Positions 33,933 through 42,143 of a stretch of DNA of 64,000 bases are shown here, in pieces (positions within the stretch are counted from its first letter, which is position 1; each line of letters opens with the position of its first letter). A program made the translations under genes and the position numbers. Source of the DNA: JACDER01 sp963717765 (GTDB taxonomy: Bacteria; Actinomycetota; Thermoleophilia; Gaiellales; Gaiellaceae); contig CAVQWX010000006.1 of assembly GCA_963717765.1 (NCBI GenBank), positions 24,631 through 88,630 on the forward strand, written 5' to 3'. The notes under the pieces were generated by a model that saw only the letters and a program-made list of their open reading frames with translations, was not told the DNA's origin and did not search any database.

Positions 33933-34335
33933 TGTTCCCCTGGATCGCCTTCCGAATCTCCTGCTCGCTGGGGCTCGGGTTGGTGTCCAGAAGGTGCTTC
34001 GCGGACATGAGCATCCCCGGCGTGCAGTAGCCGCACTGGAGCGCGTGTGCGTCGCTGAAGGCCTGCTGCAACGGATGGAGCTCGCCGTCCCGCGCCAGCC
34101 CCTCGACAGTGTCGATCGAGGCCCCGTCGGCCTGGACGGCCAGCATCATGCAGCTCTTGATCGCGTCGCCGTTGTAGAGGACGGTGCAGGCGCCGCAATT
34201 GCCGGTGTCGCAGCCGACGTGCGTCCCGGTCAGATCGAGGTCGTCGCGCAGGAAGTGGACGAGCAGCCGCCGCGACTCCACCTCACGCTCGAACAGGTCG
34301 CCGTTGACCTCGACCTTGATCGTCTTCTCCTTCAC
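33865..34335 (-). CDS. Molybdenum hydroxylase [2Fe-2S] subunit (CoxS-like)
   Basis: This is the 156-residue small subunit that passes electrons from the Mo centre to FAD. The N-terminal plant-ferredoxin-type cluster is in VGCDTGNCGACTVLYNGDA and a downstream Cys; the second cluster uses LQCGYCTPGM and NICRCTGYVN. GTG 34335 overlaps the medium-subunit stop (GTGA). The 3' end is partly duplicated downstream. Confidence 0.93.
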   Translation of the reverse strand: MKEKTIKVEVNGDLFEREVESRRLLVHFLRDDLDLTGTHVGCDTGNCGACTVLYNGDAIKSCMMLAVQADGASIDTVEGLARDGELHPLQQAFSDAHALQCGYCTPGMLMSAKHLLDTNPSPSEQEIRKAIQGNICRCTGYVNIVEAISRAAGGDA

Positions 34336-35141
34336 CCGCTGCTCCTCGCGTGTGCGACCGCGCGCACTGCCAGCACCTCGGCCAGGTGGCGGCGGTACTC
34401 GGCCGAGCCGTGGACGTCCGACGGTGGGTCCAGTCCCGCTCCGCGCACGGCTTCGCGGACACTGTCGTCGTCCGGACGGGACGTGACGAGCACCGGCACG
34501 GCGGACACGCACCCGATCGCGATCCGCGCCTCGCCGTTCACGGTCGCGGCCACGTTCACGATGCCCGTCCCCTCGTTGCCGACGGTCACGGAGTAGAAGC
34601 CGTCGCCGGTGCCGCCGGCGGCCGGGACGGAAACCCTGGTCAGCAGCTCGCCCGGGGCGACTGCGGTCATGTACACGCCGAGGAAGAAGTCCTCGGCCGA
34701 AACCGTTCGTGTGCCGCTCTGGCCCGCGATCGTCATCGTGGCGCGGGCGGCGACCATGAGCGGGGGCAGATGGTTGGTCGGGTCGTTCGAGCAGACGTTG
34801 CCGCCGACGGTGCCGCGGTTGCGCACCTGGACGTCGGCGATCCGCGAGGCTACCTCGGCAAGGATCGGCCTGCGCTCCCGCACCTCTGCCGAGCCGATCA
34901 CATCCGAGAGCGTCGCCATCGCGCCCAGCTCGAGGCTCCCGTCCTCAGCGACCGTTATCGGCGTCAGCTCCTCCAGCTCAGCCAGATCGACGAGCACGTC
35001 GGGCGACGCGAGCCGCTGCTTCATCACGTTGATCAGCGTCTGACCACCCGCGAGCGCGCGGGCGTTGTCGTTCGCGCCCAGAAGCTCGAGCGCTTCGGCA
35101 ACGCTCTCCGGGCGGGAGTACTCGACCTCGTTCAACAGCAC
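34332..35141 (-). CDS. Molybdenum hydroxylase FAD subunit (CoxM-like)
   Basis: This is the 269-residue medium subunit with the PCMH-type FAD domain. The two flavin motifs ALAGGQTLINVMK and RNRGTVGGNVCSND are intact (AGGQS/T and TVGGN types). It is the first gene of the M-S-L-G operon; GTG 35141 is set by the family start (LLNEVEYSRPES). A TTCAAT hexamer 6 nt upstream could be a weak leaderless -10 box. Confidence 0.92.
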   Translation of the reverse strand: MLLNEVEYSRPESVAEALELLGANDNARALAGGQTLINVMKQRLASPDVLVDLAELEELTPITVAEDGSLELGAMATLSDVIGSAEVRERRPILAEVASRIADVQVRNRGTVGGNVCSNDPTNHLPPLMVAARATMTIAGQSGTRTVSAEDFFLGVYMTAVAPGELLTRVSVPAAGGTGDGFYSVTVGNEGTGIVNVAATVNGEARIAIGCVSAVPVLVTSRPDDDSVREAVRGAGLDPPSDVHGSAEYRRHLAEVLAVRAVAHARSSG

Positions 35142-35260
35142 GGCGTGATTGAACCATGCGCGGGCCGCCGCGGCCAGACATTCACCGGGGGATGAAATGC
35201 GAGGACCGGACGTGAAATCTCCGTCAGTTTTGGTACAAAGGGCGCGGAGTCACGGAAGAT

Positions 35261-35289
35261 GCGGGAGGAAAGCCGCTTTTTCCTCCCGC
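35261..35289 (+). promoter_or_regulatory. 11-bp hairpin in the leader of the secreted multidomain gene
   Basis: GCGGGAGGAAA and TTTCCTCCCGC form a perfect 11-bp stem with a 7-nt loop, 12 nt before the ATG at 35302. The left arm contains the only Shine-Dalgarno-like GGAGG in the region. A TGGTACAAA sequence about 25 nt upstream could be the promoter. A role in translation or mRNA stability is inferred. Confidence 0.45.
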
Positions 35290-35301
35290 TCCTAATCCTT
35301 C

Positions 35302-37278
35302 ATGCGGTCGTTCGGTAGAAGCTCACTCGTCGCTCTGGGCGCGACTGCGCTGCTGGTCGCGGCGTGGTCAGGCGACGCTTCCGGCCATCCCGCGAGGCTG
35401 GCAAGGCCAGGTCTCCATGGCTCGGGCGCCGCCTCGTCCTTGGCGCTTCGCAAACATGGCTTGATCTACCGCGGCCTCGTTCGGGCCAGGAGCGGCCCGT
35501 GCCGAGGCGTGTTCGCGTTCCCAGCGAAACACGGACCTCCAGCTTGCACCCATGGCCCCGATCCGTCGCCGGCCGGGATCGACGTTCGCAAAGTACCGTC
35601 GCTACGCGTGCTGCGCGAGCGCGCTCTGGTCAGTCGGCGCAAGGGCGACGCTTCGACAATGGATTGCTACCGCGGCGGAAACGCCGTGCAGGGGATCTAT
35701 GCACACCAGGCCGGAACGACAGACAACCATTCGACCTACGCGGGGTATCTGCAGGCGTACGCCGCCGCTGCAGATTCTGTCTTCCAAGGAAGCGCCGCCG
35801 AACAGGGGGGTTCGAGGCAGCTACGGTGGGTTACCGATCCGTCGTGTAATCCGAGAATCCTCGACGTCACCATTTCACGGAGCGCGTCAGGCGATTTCAG
35901 GACGATGATCGACGAGCTCAGGGACCAGGGCTTTACGGACCCGTCTCGCAAGTACCTCGTGTGGATGGACGGCTCGAACACCTACTGCGGGATCGGACAG
36001 TACTACGGTGACTCGAGCCAGGACCAGGGCAACGACAACAACGGCGCCGTCGCAATGTTCGCGCGTGTCGACAAACCCTGCTGGGGCTTGCTGGGAGGGC
36101 CCGGTACCCACTCGGTAGAGGCGCACGAGCTGACGCACACGCTCGGTGGCGTCGAGAGCAATGCTCCGAACGCGACGCCCAACGGTCACTGCACGGACGA
36201 CTACGACACCATGTGCTACGACGATGGGTCCGGCCTTGTCATGAGAAGGGTGTGCCCCGACCCTGCCCATGAGGGCTTGCTCGATTGCAACCACGACGAC
36301 TACTTCGGCCTGAGCCCCGCGCCGGGCACCTATCTGGCGACCCACTGGGACACGGCCAATAGCTCGTTTCTGATCGCCGGCTCCACCCCTCCGCCGCCGC
36401 CGCCTCCTCCACCGCCTCCACCACCTCCACCGCCGCCACCACCGCCGCCACCACCGCCGCCGCCTCCGCCTCCTCCACACGGCCCGGCCACGACCATGCG
36501 ATTTACGAGCGCGAGCACCGCGCTCTCCTCGGGCTCGGCGAGAGTGCTCTCCGTGGAGCTGCGCGACGCGATCGGGAACCTGACCCCGGTCGGGACGCCG
36601 GTGACGTTCACGAGGACCTCGGGGCCGGGAACGGTCACGGGCCTCGGGTCGAAGACGTCGACCGCCGGGATCGCCTCGGTCACCGTCGTCGGCCAGCTTG
36701 CCGGGCCCGTCACGATCACTGCCTCGTCGGGCTCACTCAGCGCCGCGACGACCTTCTCCGTCGTCCCAGGCTCGGCGGACGCGAGGAGGACGACGCTTTC
36801 TGCCGCACCGGCCGCCGTCCCGGCCGACGGCGCGGCAATCTCGACCGTCATCGTGGACGTGAAGGACTCGGCAGGGAACGACCTGCAGTCGTCCGCCGGA
36901 GCGGTCGGACTGCACACGAGCCTCGGCACCCTCTCGTCGGTGACGGATCTGCACAACGGCATCTACACGGCGGCCCTGACCGCGGGCACCCAGCCCGGCC
37001 AGGCCGCGATCACCGGTGAGCTCGGCGGTCAGGCTATCGCCGGCCGGGCGACGGTGACGCTCGAGGCGCAGTGCATCGTTCCCCGCGTCCGCGGGAAGAC
37101 ACTCGCCGCCGCGAGGGTCGCGCTGCGGGCTTCCCATTGCCGAGTTGGAGCGGTCAAGACCGTCCGCTCGGCCACGGTCGCCTCCGGCAAGGTCAGCTCA
37201 CAGCGCCCGGCGGCGGGACGCATACTGCCGGCCGGGACGAAGGTGAAGCTGATCATCTCGCGCGGCCGCCGCCGCTAG
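35302..37278 (+). CDS. Secreted multidomain protein: HExxH, polyproline, Big, PASTA
   Basis: This is a 658-residue exported protein. After a signal peptide (LVALGATALLVAAW), residues about 110-355 form a metalloprotease-like domain with HELTHTLGGVE (HExxH) and several cysteines, ending near DCNHDDYFGLSP. Next come 30 consecutive prolines, then two invasin-like Big repeats (VTFTRTSGPGTVTG; ADGAAISTVIVDVKDSAGND). The C-terminal 65 residues are a PASTA domain (VPRVRGKTLAAARVALRA), which usually binds peptidoglycan. It may be a cell-wall-attached protease on a stiff stalk. Whether the HExxH site is active is not certain, because a clear third ligand is not obvious. Confidence 0.82.
   Translation: MRSFGRSSLVALGATALLVAAWSGDASGHPARLARPGLHGSGAASSLALRKHGLIYRGLVRARSGPCRGVFAFPAKHGPPACTHGPDPSPAGIDVRKVPSLRVLRERALVSRRKGDASTMDCYRGGNAVQGIYAHQAGTTDNHSTYAGYLQAYAAAADSVFQGSAAEQGGSRQLRWVTDPSCNPRILDVTISRSASGDFRTMIDELRDQGFTDPSRKYLVWMDGSNTYCGIGQYYGDSSQDQGNDNNGAVAMFARVDKPCWGLLGGPGTHSVEAHELTHTLGGVESNAPNATPNGHCTDDYDTMCYDDGSGLVMRRVCPDPAHEGLLDCNHDDYFGLSPAPGTYLATHWDTANSSFLIAGSTPPPPPPPPPPPPPPPPPPPPPPPPPPPPPPHGPATTMRFTSASTALSSGSARVLSVELRDAIGNLTPVGTPVTFTRTSGPGTVTGLGSKTSTAGIASVTVVGQLAGPVTITASSGSLSAATTFSVVPGSADARRTTLSAAPAAVPADGAAISTVIVDVKDSAGNDLQSSAGAVGLHTSLGTLSSVTDLHNGIYTAALTAGTQPGQAAITGELGGQAIAGRATVTLEAQCIVPRVRGKTLAAARVALRASHCRVGAVKTVRSATVASGKVSSQRPAAGRILPAGTKVKLIISRGRRR
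36388..36477 (+). repeat. CCN repeat tract coding 30 prolines
   Basis: Ninety bases consist only of proline codons (CCG, CCA, CCT, CCC) in irregular order. It encodes the stalk between the protease-like domain and the Big repeats. The low-complexity DNA could change length by slippage or be an assembly weak point. Confidence 0.9.
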
Positions 37279-37288
37279 CTCTCTTGCC

Positions 37289-37846
37289 TCAGCCGCGCAC
37301 GCGATACCTGAGGCGCGCGAACTGGCCGCCTTGCCCGAGCTCGACCAGCTCGAGCTGCTTCGCGGTGAGCCGGCGCGGAAGAAGCGGCGCTCCGGCGCCG
37401 AGCGTGACCGGCGCCACTCCGAGCAGGATCTCGTCCAGCAATCCCTTGTCCGCGAACTGGCCGACGAGATCGCCGCCTCCGACGATCCAGACGTTCTTGT
37501 CCTGCGCGGCCTTCGTCATCTCCTCATGGACGGGAGCCACGTCTCCGGAAACGAACCGCAGCGGCACCCCGGGCACTTGCGGAAGCTCGCCGTGGCCGAA
37601 CACCCAGCAGGGCGTGTCACCGTAGACCGTCCAACGCTCCGGGTGGTTGAGGAGATCCTCGTGATCGATGACCCATCGGTACGTGTTGGCTCCCATCGCC
37701 ATCGCGCCGACGCCCGAGAAGAACTCCGTGAACTCGGAGCCGGGGTCGTCACCTCGGTCGACCTCGAAGAGCCAGTCCAGGCTGTGGTGCTCATCGGCGA
37801 TGAAGCCGTCGAGGGTCGTCGCCGTGTAGTACTGCGTGAGCGTCAC
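37289..37846 (-). CDS. DHFR/RibD C-terminal-like reductase
   Basis: This is a 185-residue stand-alone reductase of the RibD C-terminal/YyaP family, related to dihydrofolate reductase and usually NADPH-binding; substrates are mostly unknown. Characteristic segments are YTATTLDGFIADEHHSLDW, GANTYRWVIDH, the cofactor motif NVWIVGGGDLVGQFADKG and the C-terminal LGAGAPLLPRRL. The GTG at 37846 starts the family N-terminus. It begins 2 bp after the end of the DUF4386 gene, so the two are probably cotranscribed. Confidence 0.88.
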   Translation of the reverse strand: MTLTQYYTATTLDGFIADEHHSLDWLFEVDRGDDPGSEFTEFFSGVGAMAMGANTYRWVIDHEDLLNHPERWTVYGDTPCWVFGHGELPQVPGVPLRFVSGDVAPVHEEMTKAAQDKNVWIVGGGDLVGQFADKGLLDEILLGVAPVTLGAGAPLLPRRLTAKQLELVELGQGGQFARLRYRVRG

Positions 37847-37847
37847 G

Positions 37848-38579
37848 CTACGCGGAACTTACTGCAGTCGTCGCGAGGCTGCTATCCCCACCGGCTGGAG
37901 CCTGGAGGATCGGGGAGGAGGGCCGGAACCCCTTCACGGTGCAGTAGATGCCGAGTGACAGCTCCCACAGGAACTCGGGGATCGTCGCGATGGCCTGAAG
38001 CGTGCTGCCGCCGCTGCCATGGTCGCCGCCGAACAGGACGATGGTGCCGGACACGATGATGAGCGGCCCACCGACAAGACCCAGCCACGTCATCTTTCGC
38101 GGCACCAGGCCGGAGCGGTACATGAGGTAGCCGAGGATCAACCCGTTCCCCCAGCCGACGACCCAGCCCGGCCCCAGGAGAAACGTCCAGTCCTTGATCG
38201 CGGCAAGGGTGTAGGCAACCGAGCCTTCGGCGGCGCCGGCGACTTGCTGCTGCAGCGTGATGATTCCCAAGACGGCAACGATGCCGACGAGAATGAATGT
38301 GCACTCCACGAGGCGGGCGGCCACGTACCCGAGCGCCAACTCTTCGCTCTGTCGCCTGACGATCGGGAAGATCACCACGGCGGTGCCGATGTTCGCGATG
38401 ATGAGCAGCAACTCCAAGAGCGCCCCGAAGAGGATCCGGTTGTCCTGGCCGGCGCCCGCGATGTACGCGATGGGGTGGTCCAGCACCGGCTGGTAGAGGA
38501 ACGCCGCGGGTATCGACGTGGCGAAAGTGATGAGAAAGAGCACCCCGAAGATGCGCGCCCGTTGTTGATCGGATAGCAA
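37848..38579 (-). CDS. DUF4386 family membrane protein
   Basis: This is a multi-pass membrane protein of the DUF4386 family, function unknown. About seven hydrophobic helices are visible, including FGVLFLITFATSIPAAFLY, LLELLLIIANIGTAVVIF, FILVGIVAVLGIITL and MTWLGLVGGPLIIVSGTIVL. The start is uncertain: a TTG at 38579 (then LSDQQRARIFG) has AAAGGGG about 9 nt upstream and fits the family, giving 243 residues; a GTG at 38624 would add 15. It probably forms an operon with the reductase gene downstream. Confidence 0.82.
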   Translation of the reverse strand: MLSDQQRARIFGVLFLITFATSIPAAFLYQPVLDHPIAYIAGAGQDNRILFGALLELLLIIANIGTAVVIFPIVRRQSEELALGYVAARLVECTFILVGIVAVLGIITLQQQVAGAAEGSVAYTLAAIKDWTFLLGPGWVVGWGNGLILGYLMYRSGLVPRKMTWLGLVGGPLIIVSGTIVLFGGDHGSGGSTLQAIATIPEFLWELSLGIYCTVKGFRPSSPILQAPAGGDSSLATTAVSSA

Positions 38580-38776
38580 CTCTCGCGACCCCTTTCCTCG
38601 GGGGTGGCCGCAGGCTGATCCCACGCCACCGGATCCGAATCGGCGCGGACGCTAGCACTCGCTCCCGCGAAATCCAAATAGGCCGAACGGCCCATCCGTG
38701 CCCTGGTGCGGTCTGACCTGTTGTCGGCGATGGCGACAGGGTCGTACATACCTCGATGAGGAGTCAGGACGAAGCC

Positions 38777-38792
38777 GTTAGGATCGCTTGAG
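38777..38792 (+). promoter_or_regulatory. Possible BTAD/SARP direct-repeat box (weak)
   Basis: GTTAG (38777-38781) and TTGAG (38788-38792) are spaced 11 bp, 45 bp before the STAND-BTAD regulator start. It resembles the better boxes at 42.08, 45.26, 50.36 and 54.82 kb but is more degenerate. A hairpin (GCGGGAC/GTCCCGC, 38812-38831) lies between it and the ATG. Confidence 0.35.
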
Positions 38793-38836
38793 GAGTAAAC
38801 GAGCACGACTAGCGGGACATTTTCGTCCCGCCCGAC

Positions 38837-41800
38837 ATGAAGCAGGACTCCACCAATGGCCTCGCGTCGATTCTTCGACGCCCTCTGCTGGAGAGCCGAC
38901 TCGACGGGACGTTCGGGAAGCGCCTGACCTCGATCGTCGCGGGCGCCGGGTTCGGGAAGAGCACCTTGCTCGCAGAGTGGGCAAAGGATGTGAGCTGCGC
39001 CTGGCACACAGCCGGCTCGCAGGACAAGAGGCTGCCCACGTTTGCACGGGGGGTCGCTGCCGCCGTGCGGTCCTGCGTGCCCGATCTCCCCGCCGAGATC
39101 ACTGCCGTCGGGGGATCGAGCGAGCACCAGCTGAGCGCGGAGGCATTCGCCGCCGGTCTCTGCGCATCCTTGGACGAGCTGCTCGGTCACGACGTCGTTC
39201 TCGTCTTGGACGACGTCCACGAGCTGGGGCGGCGCGGAACGGCGGCAACGCGCCTCGTCGAGAGCCTCTGCCGCCATGCGCCCCCCACGCTTCATCTGGT
39301 CGTCGCATCCCGTGACGAGCTTCCGTTTCCGATCGCGCGCCTACGCGGCCGGGGCGAGGTGCTCGAGCTCGATGCGTCGGACCTCGCATTCACGCAGGAC
39401 GAAGTCGCCGAGCTGATCGCCATCACGCTTGGCCAAGGCTTTCAGGAGCTCGCACGGGCCGTCTATGCGGCGACGGCGGGCTGGCCAGCCGAGGTTCGGA
39501 TGGTCGTCGAGGCACTCAGCTCGGTTCCCGAAGGCGAGCACCTTTCCGCGCTCGAGAGCCTGCGCCGGCCTGAGGGCCCGTTGTTCTCCTACGTAGCCGA
39601 GGAGGTCCTGGAGCGAGAGCCGGGAGATGTCGTCGAACTCTTGCGGCGGGCGGCGTGGCTCGAGCGTGTGAGTCCTGCTTTGTGTGTCGCCGTCGGGCTC
39701 CCGAACGCTCCGCAGGTCGTCGCCTCACTCGTGAGTCGAGGTTTTCTCCTTCCGGTGGAAAGCCGGGAGGAGACCTGGTTCTCGCTACACGCCCTTCTGC
39801 GTGAGTTCCTGCGCGACCGCAGGCCACTACACATACGCGAGCTGCGCACCCTCTACAGGCGTGCAGCCCGTTGGTTCGAGGACAACGGGTACCTCGAGGA
39901 TGCGCTTCAGACGGCCGGTCAGAGCGGCGACTCGGCGGAGCTCGGCCGGATCCTCCGCGACCATGGAGCCCGACTCCTCGCCGGCGGCGCCATCGAGGCA
40001 GTTCTCGAAGCCGCCGCCACGCTTCCGCCGGCGGCTCGCGGTAGCCCGCTCGAGCAACTCATCGGCGAAGCGCATGCGCTCAAGGGCGACTGGGCCGAGG
40101 CACTCGCCTGCTACGAGCGCGCAGCCGGTGGACCCAAGCTCTCGCCCGGGTTGGCCTGGCGCATCGGTCGTATCTATCTCGACCGCGGCGAGCCTGAGGA
40201 GGCGCTTGAAGCCTTTGGCCGCGGCGAGCTCGACGGGGGCGACCCGGCCGACGAAGCGATGCTCATGGCCTGGATCGCATCGGCGCAACTTGGGCGAGGT
40301 GAGCTGGGAAAGAGCCGACACAACGCGGCCAGGGCGCTCAAGCGCGCAACGGCGTCAGGCGATCCTCGCGCGGTCGCAGTCGCCAGCAACGTGTCGATGG
40401 TGCTTGCCCTTCGAACCGATCCCTCCAAGGCAGAGGAGCACTTCCGCCGAGGTCTCGAGGCCGCGGAAAGCGCAGGCGACGTCCTGCAGGCGATCCGAAT
40501 CCGCTCCAATCACGTCGCACATCTTCTTCAGCAAGGCTCCTTCCATGACGCGCTGGCCGAGATCGAGCCGGCCGTTCACGGAGGCGAGGTCGCAGGGGCC
40601 CCGAGCGCGCTCGCATTCGCCCTCCTGAAGCGAGGCGAGACGCGGTACTACCTCGGGCAGCTCGAGCTTGCGATCGCGGACTTCGAGGCGTCACGGGGGA
40701 TCTACGAGCGGCTGGGATCGAGCCGTGCCTTCGGCGCGACGATGGAGATCGGGGAGGTCTATTGCGAGAGAGGCGATCGTGCCCTCGCGCGGGCAGCGCT
40801 CGAGGCGGCTGCTCGCGGCGCCGCAGAGACGAATGACGCTCAGGTCCTGATCTACGCGCGCGCGAACCTTGCCCGGGTGCTTGCCGGAGATGATGACGAG
40901 CGGGCAGAGGAGCTCGCCCGGTCGGCTGTCGCGCTGGCGCGTTCGTCTGGCCATGGGATCGTCTTCGCGCTGTTGGCCTGGGGCTGGGTCGCGCTTGCCC
41001 ACGGCGAACGAGAGAAGGCGGCGGAGCGCGCTCGCAAAGCTGCCTCGGCCGCGCGCGAGCGTGGCGATCGAGCCGGGCTCGCCGAGTCCCTCGAGCTGGA
41101 GGCGCTCTCTGACGTCCATCCTGCGCGCGACCGCCTCGAGGAGGCCCTCGAGATCAGGCGGGGCCTGGGCAACCCTCTGCACGAAGCCGCGACGGAGCTC
41201 GCGCTGGCTCGAGTCTCCTCGGGGCCTACGGGGCTTCCGGCGGCAGATTTGGCAGAGCACAAGCTCCGCGCCCTCGGGATGCGACTCGGCCCGTCGAGGC
41301 CTGCGGGGCTCCTGCGGGCGGTTGCGCCAGGCGCTCCCGTGCCCTTGGCGATCGAGGCGCTCGGCGGCCTTCGGGTCCGCTGCGCGGGAAACACGGTGGC
41401 GCTGGGAGAGTGGCGGTCGAAAAAGGCTCGCGACCTCCTCAAGATCCTCGTCGCGCGCCGGGGCCGGCCGGCGCCGCGGGATGTTCTCATGGAGGTGTTG
41501 TGGCCCGACGAAGAAGTCGAGGCCTTGCCGAACCGGCTCTCCGTCGCGCTGACGGCGCTCCGGACGGGCCTCGACCCAGAGCGACAGTTCGCGTCCGGGT
41601 ACTTCTTGGTTACAGACCGTCACTCGGTCCGGCTCGATCTCGAACATGCCACGGTCGACGTTGAGAGCTTCCTCGCGGCTGCGTCGGCCGGTCTGCGCCT
41701 CCTCGAGCAGGGATCGGTCGAGGCCGCGACCACGTTGGAAGCCGCCGAGCGCCTCTACACCGGCGACTTCCTCGAAGAGGACGTGTACGAGGATTGGGCG

Positions 41801-42067
41801 GTTTCCTTGCGCGAGGAAGCGCGCGGTGCCTACGTCGCCGTCGCCCGCGGGCTCGCCGAAACGAGCGCAGAGGCAGGTGAGCATGACGCCGCGGTGCGGT
41901 ACCAGCTCCGCATCCTCGAGCGCGACCGCTACGACGAAAGAGCGCACCTCGGGCTGGTGACCGCGCTCGCCCGGGGCGGGCGCCACGGCGAGGCGCACCG
42001 GCAGTACCGGCGCTATGCCACTTTGATGGAGGAGATCGAAGTCGAGCCGGCCCCGGTTCCGGGCTAG
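38837..42067 (+). CDS. STAND ATPase-TPR regulator with C-terminal BTAD
   Basis: This is a 1076-residue transcription regulator. Residues 36-43 are a Walker A motif (GAGFGKST) and VVLVLDDVHELG is Walker B, in a MalT-like STAND ATPase. A long tetratricopeptide region follows to about residue 830. The end holds an OmpR-like winged helix (about 838-935; LGEWRSKKARDLLKILVARR, then RLSVALTALRTGLD) and a bacterial transcriptional activation domain (BTAD, about 940-1070). The DNA-binding and BTAD pair is at the C-terminus, the reverse of classical SARP/AfsR proteins. A direct-repeat box lies just after the gene, before the exported M23 protein. The last 40 codons and the promoter are duplicated at 54.7 kb. 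Confidence 0.9.
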   Translation: MKQDSTNGLASILRRPLLESRLDGTFGKRLTSIVAGAGFGKSTLLAEWAKDVSCAWHTAGSQDKRLPTFARGVAAAVRSCVPDLPAEITAVGGSSEHQLSAEAFAAGLCASLDELLGHDVVLVLDDVHELGRRGTAATRLVESLCRHAPPTLHLVVASRDELPFPIARLRGRGEVLELDASDLAFTQDEVAELIAITLGQGFQELARAVYAATAGWPAEVRMVVEALSSVPEGEHLSALESLRRPEGPLFSYVAEEVLEREPGDVVELLRRAAWLERVSPALCVAVGLPNAPQVVASLVSRGFLLPVESREETWFSLHALLREFLRDRRPLHIRELRTLYRRAARWFEDNGYLEDALQTAGQSGDSAELGRILRDHGARLLAGGAIEAVLEAAATLPPAARGSPLEQLIGEAHALKGDWAEALACYERAAGGPKLSPGLAWRIGRIYLDRGEPEEALEAFGRGELDGGDPADEAMLMAWIASAQLGRGELGKSRHNAARALKRATASGDPRAVAVASNVSMVLALRTDPSKAEEHFRRGLEAAESAGDVLQAIRIRSNHVAHLLQQGSFHDALAEIEPAVHGGEVAGAPSALAFALLKRGETRYYLGQLELAIADFEASRGIYERLGSSRAFGATMEIGEVYCERGDRALARAALEAAARGAAETNDAQVLIYARANLARVLAGDDDERAEELARSAVALARSSGHGIVFALLAWGWVALAHGEREKAAERARKAASAARERGDRAGLAESLELEALSDVHPARDRLEEALEIRRGLGNPLHEAATELALARVSSGPTGLPAADLAEHKLRALGMRLGPSRPAGLLRAVAPGAPVPLAIEALGGLRVRCAGNTVALGEWRSKKARDLLKILVARRGRPAPRDVLMEVLWPDEEVEALPNRLSVALTALRTGLDPERQFASGYFLVTDRHSVRLDLEHATVDVESFLAAASAGLRLLEQGSVEAATTLEAAERLYTGDFLEEDVYEDWAVSLREEARGAYVAVARGLAETSAEAGEHDAAVRYQLRILERDRYDERAHLGLVTALARGGRHGEAHRQYRRYATLMEEIEVEPAPVPG

Positions 42068-42079
42068 CGCGGGATCTGC

Positions 42080-42095
42080 TTAAGGGTCGTTTAAG
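42080..42095 (+). promoter_or_regulatory. BTAD/SARP direct-repeat box before the M23 gene
   Basis: TTAAG at 42080-42084 and again at 42091-42095, exactly 11 bp apart, lie 49 bp before the exported peptidase start. An almost identical box with flanks occurs at 54822-54837. SARP activators bind heptamer direct repeats with an 11-bp period. Confidence 0.6.
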
Positions 42096-42143
42096 AGCAG
42101 GCCCGGAGGATGGATCGTTGACAAGTCGACCGAAGGAGTGGAC

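Noticed and set aside
31191..35141. True aerobic CO dehydrogenase
   Set aside because: The large subunit lacks both the form I (AYxCSFR) and form II (AYRGAGR) loops.
36388..36477. Microsatellite or CRISPR-like repeat
   Set aside because: The tract is in frame within a coding gene and codes for prolines; there are no spacers. No CRISPR array was seen anywhere in the window.
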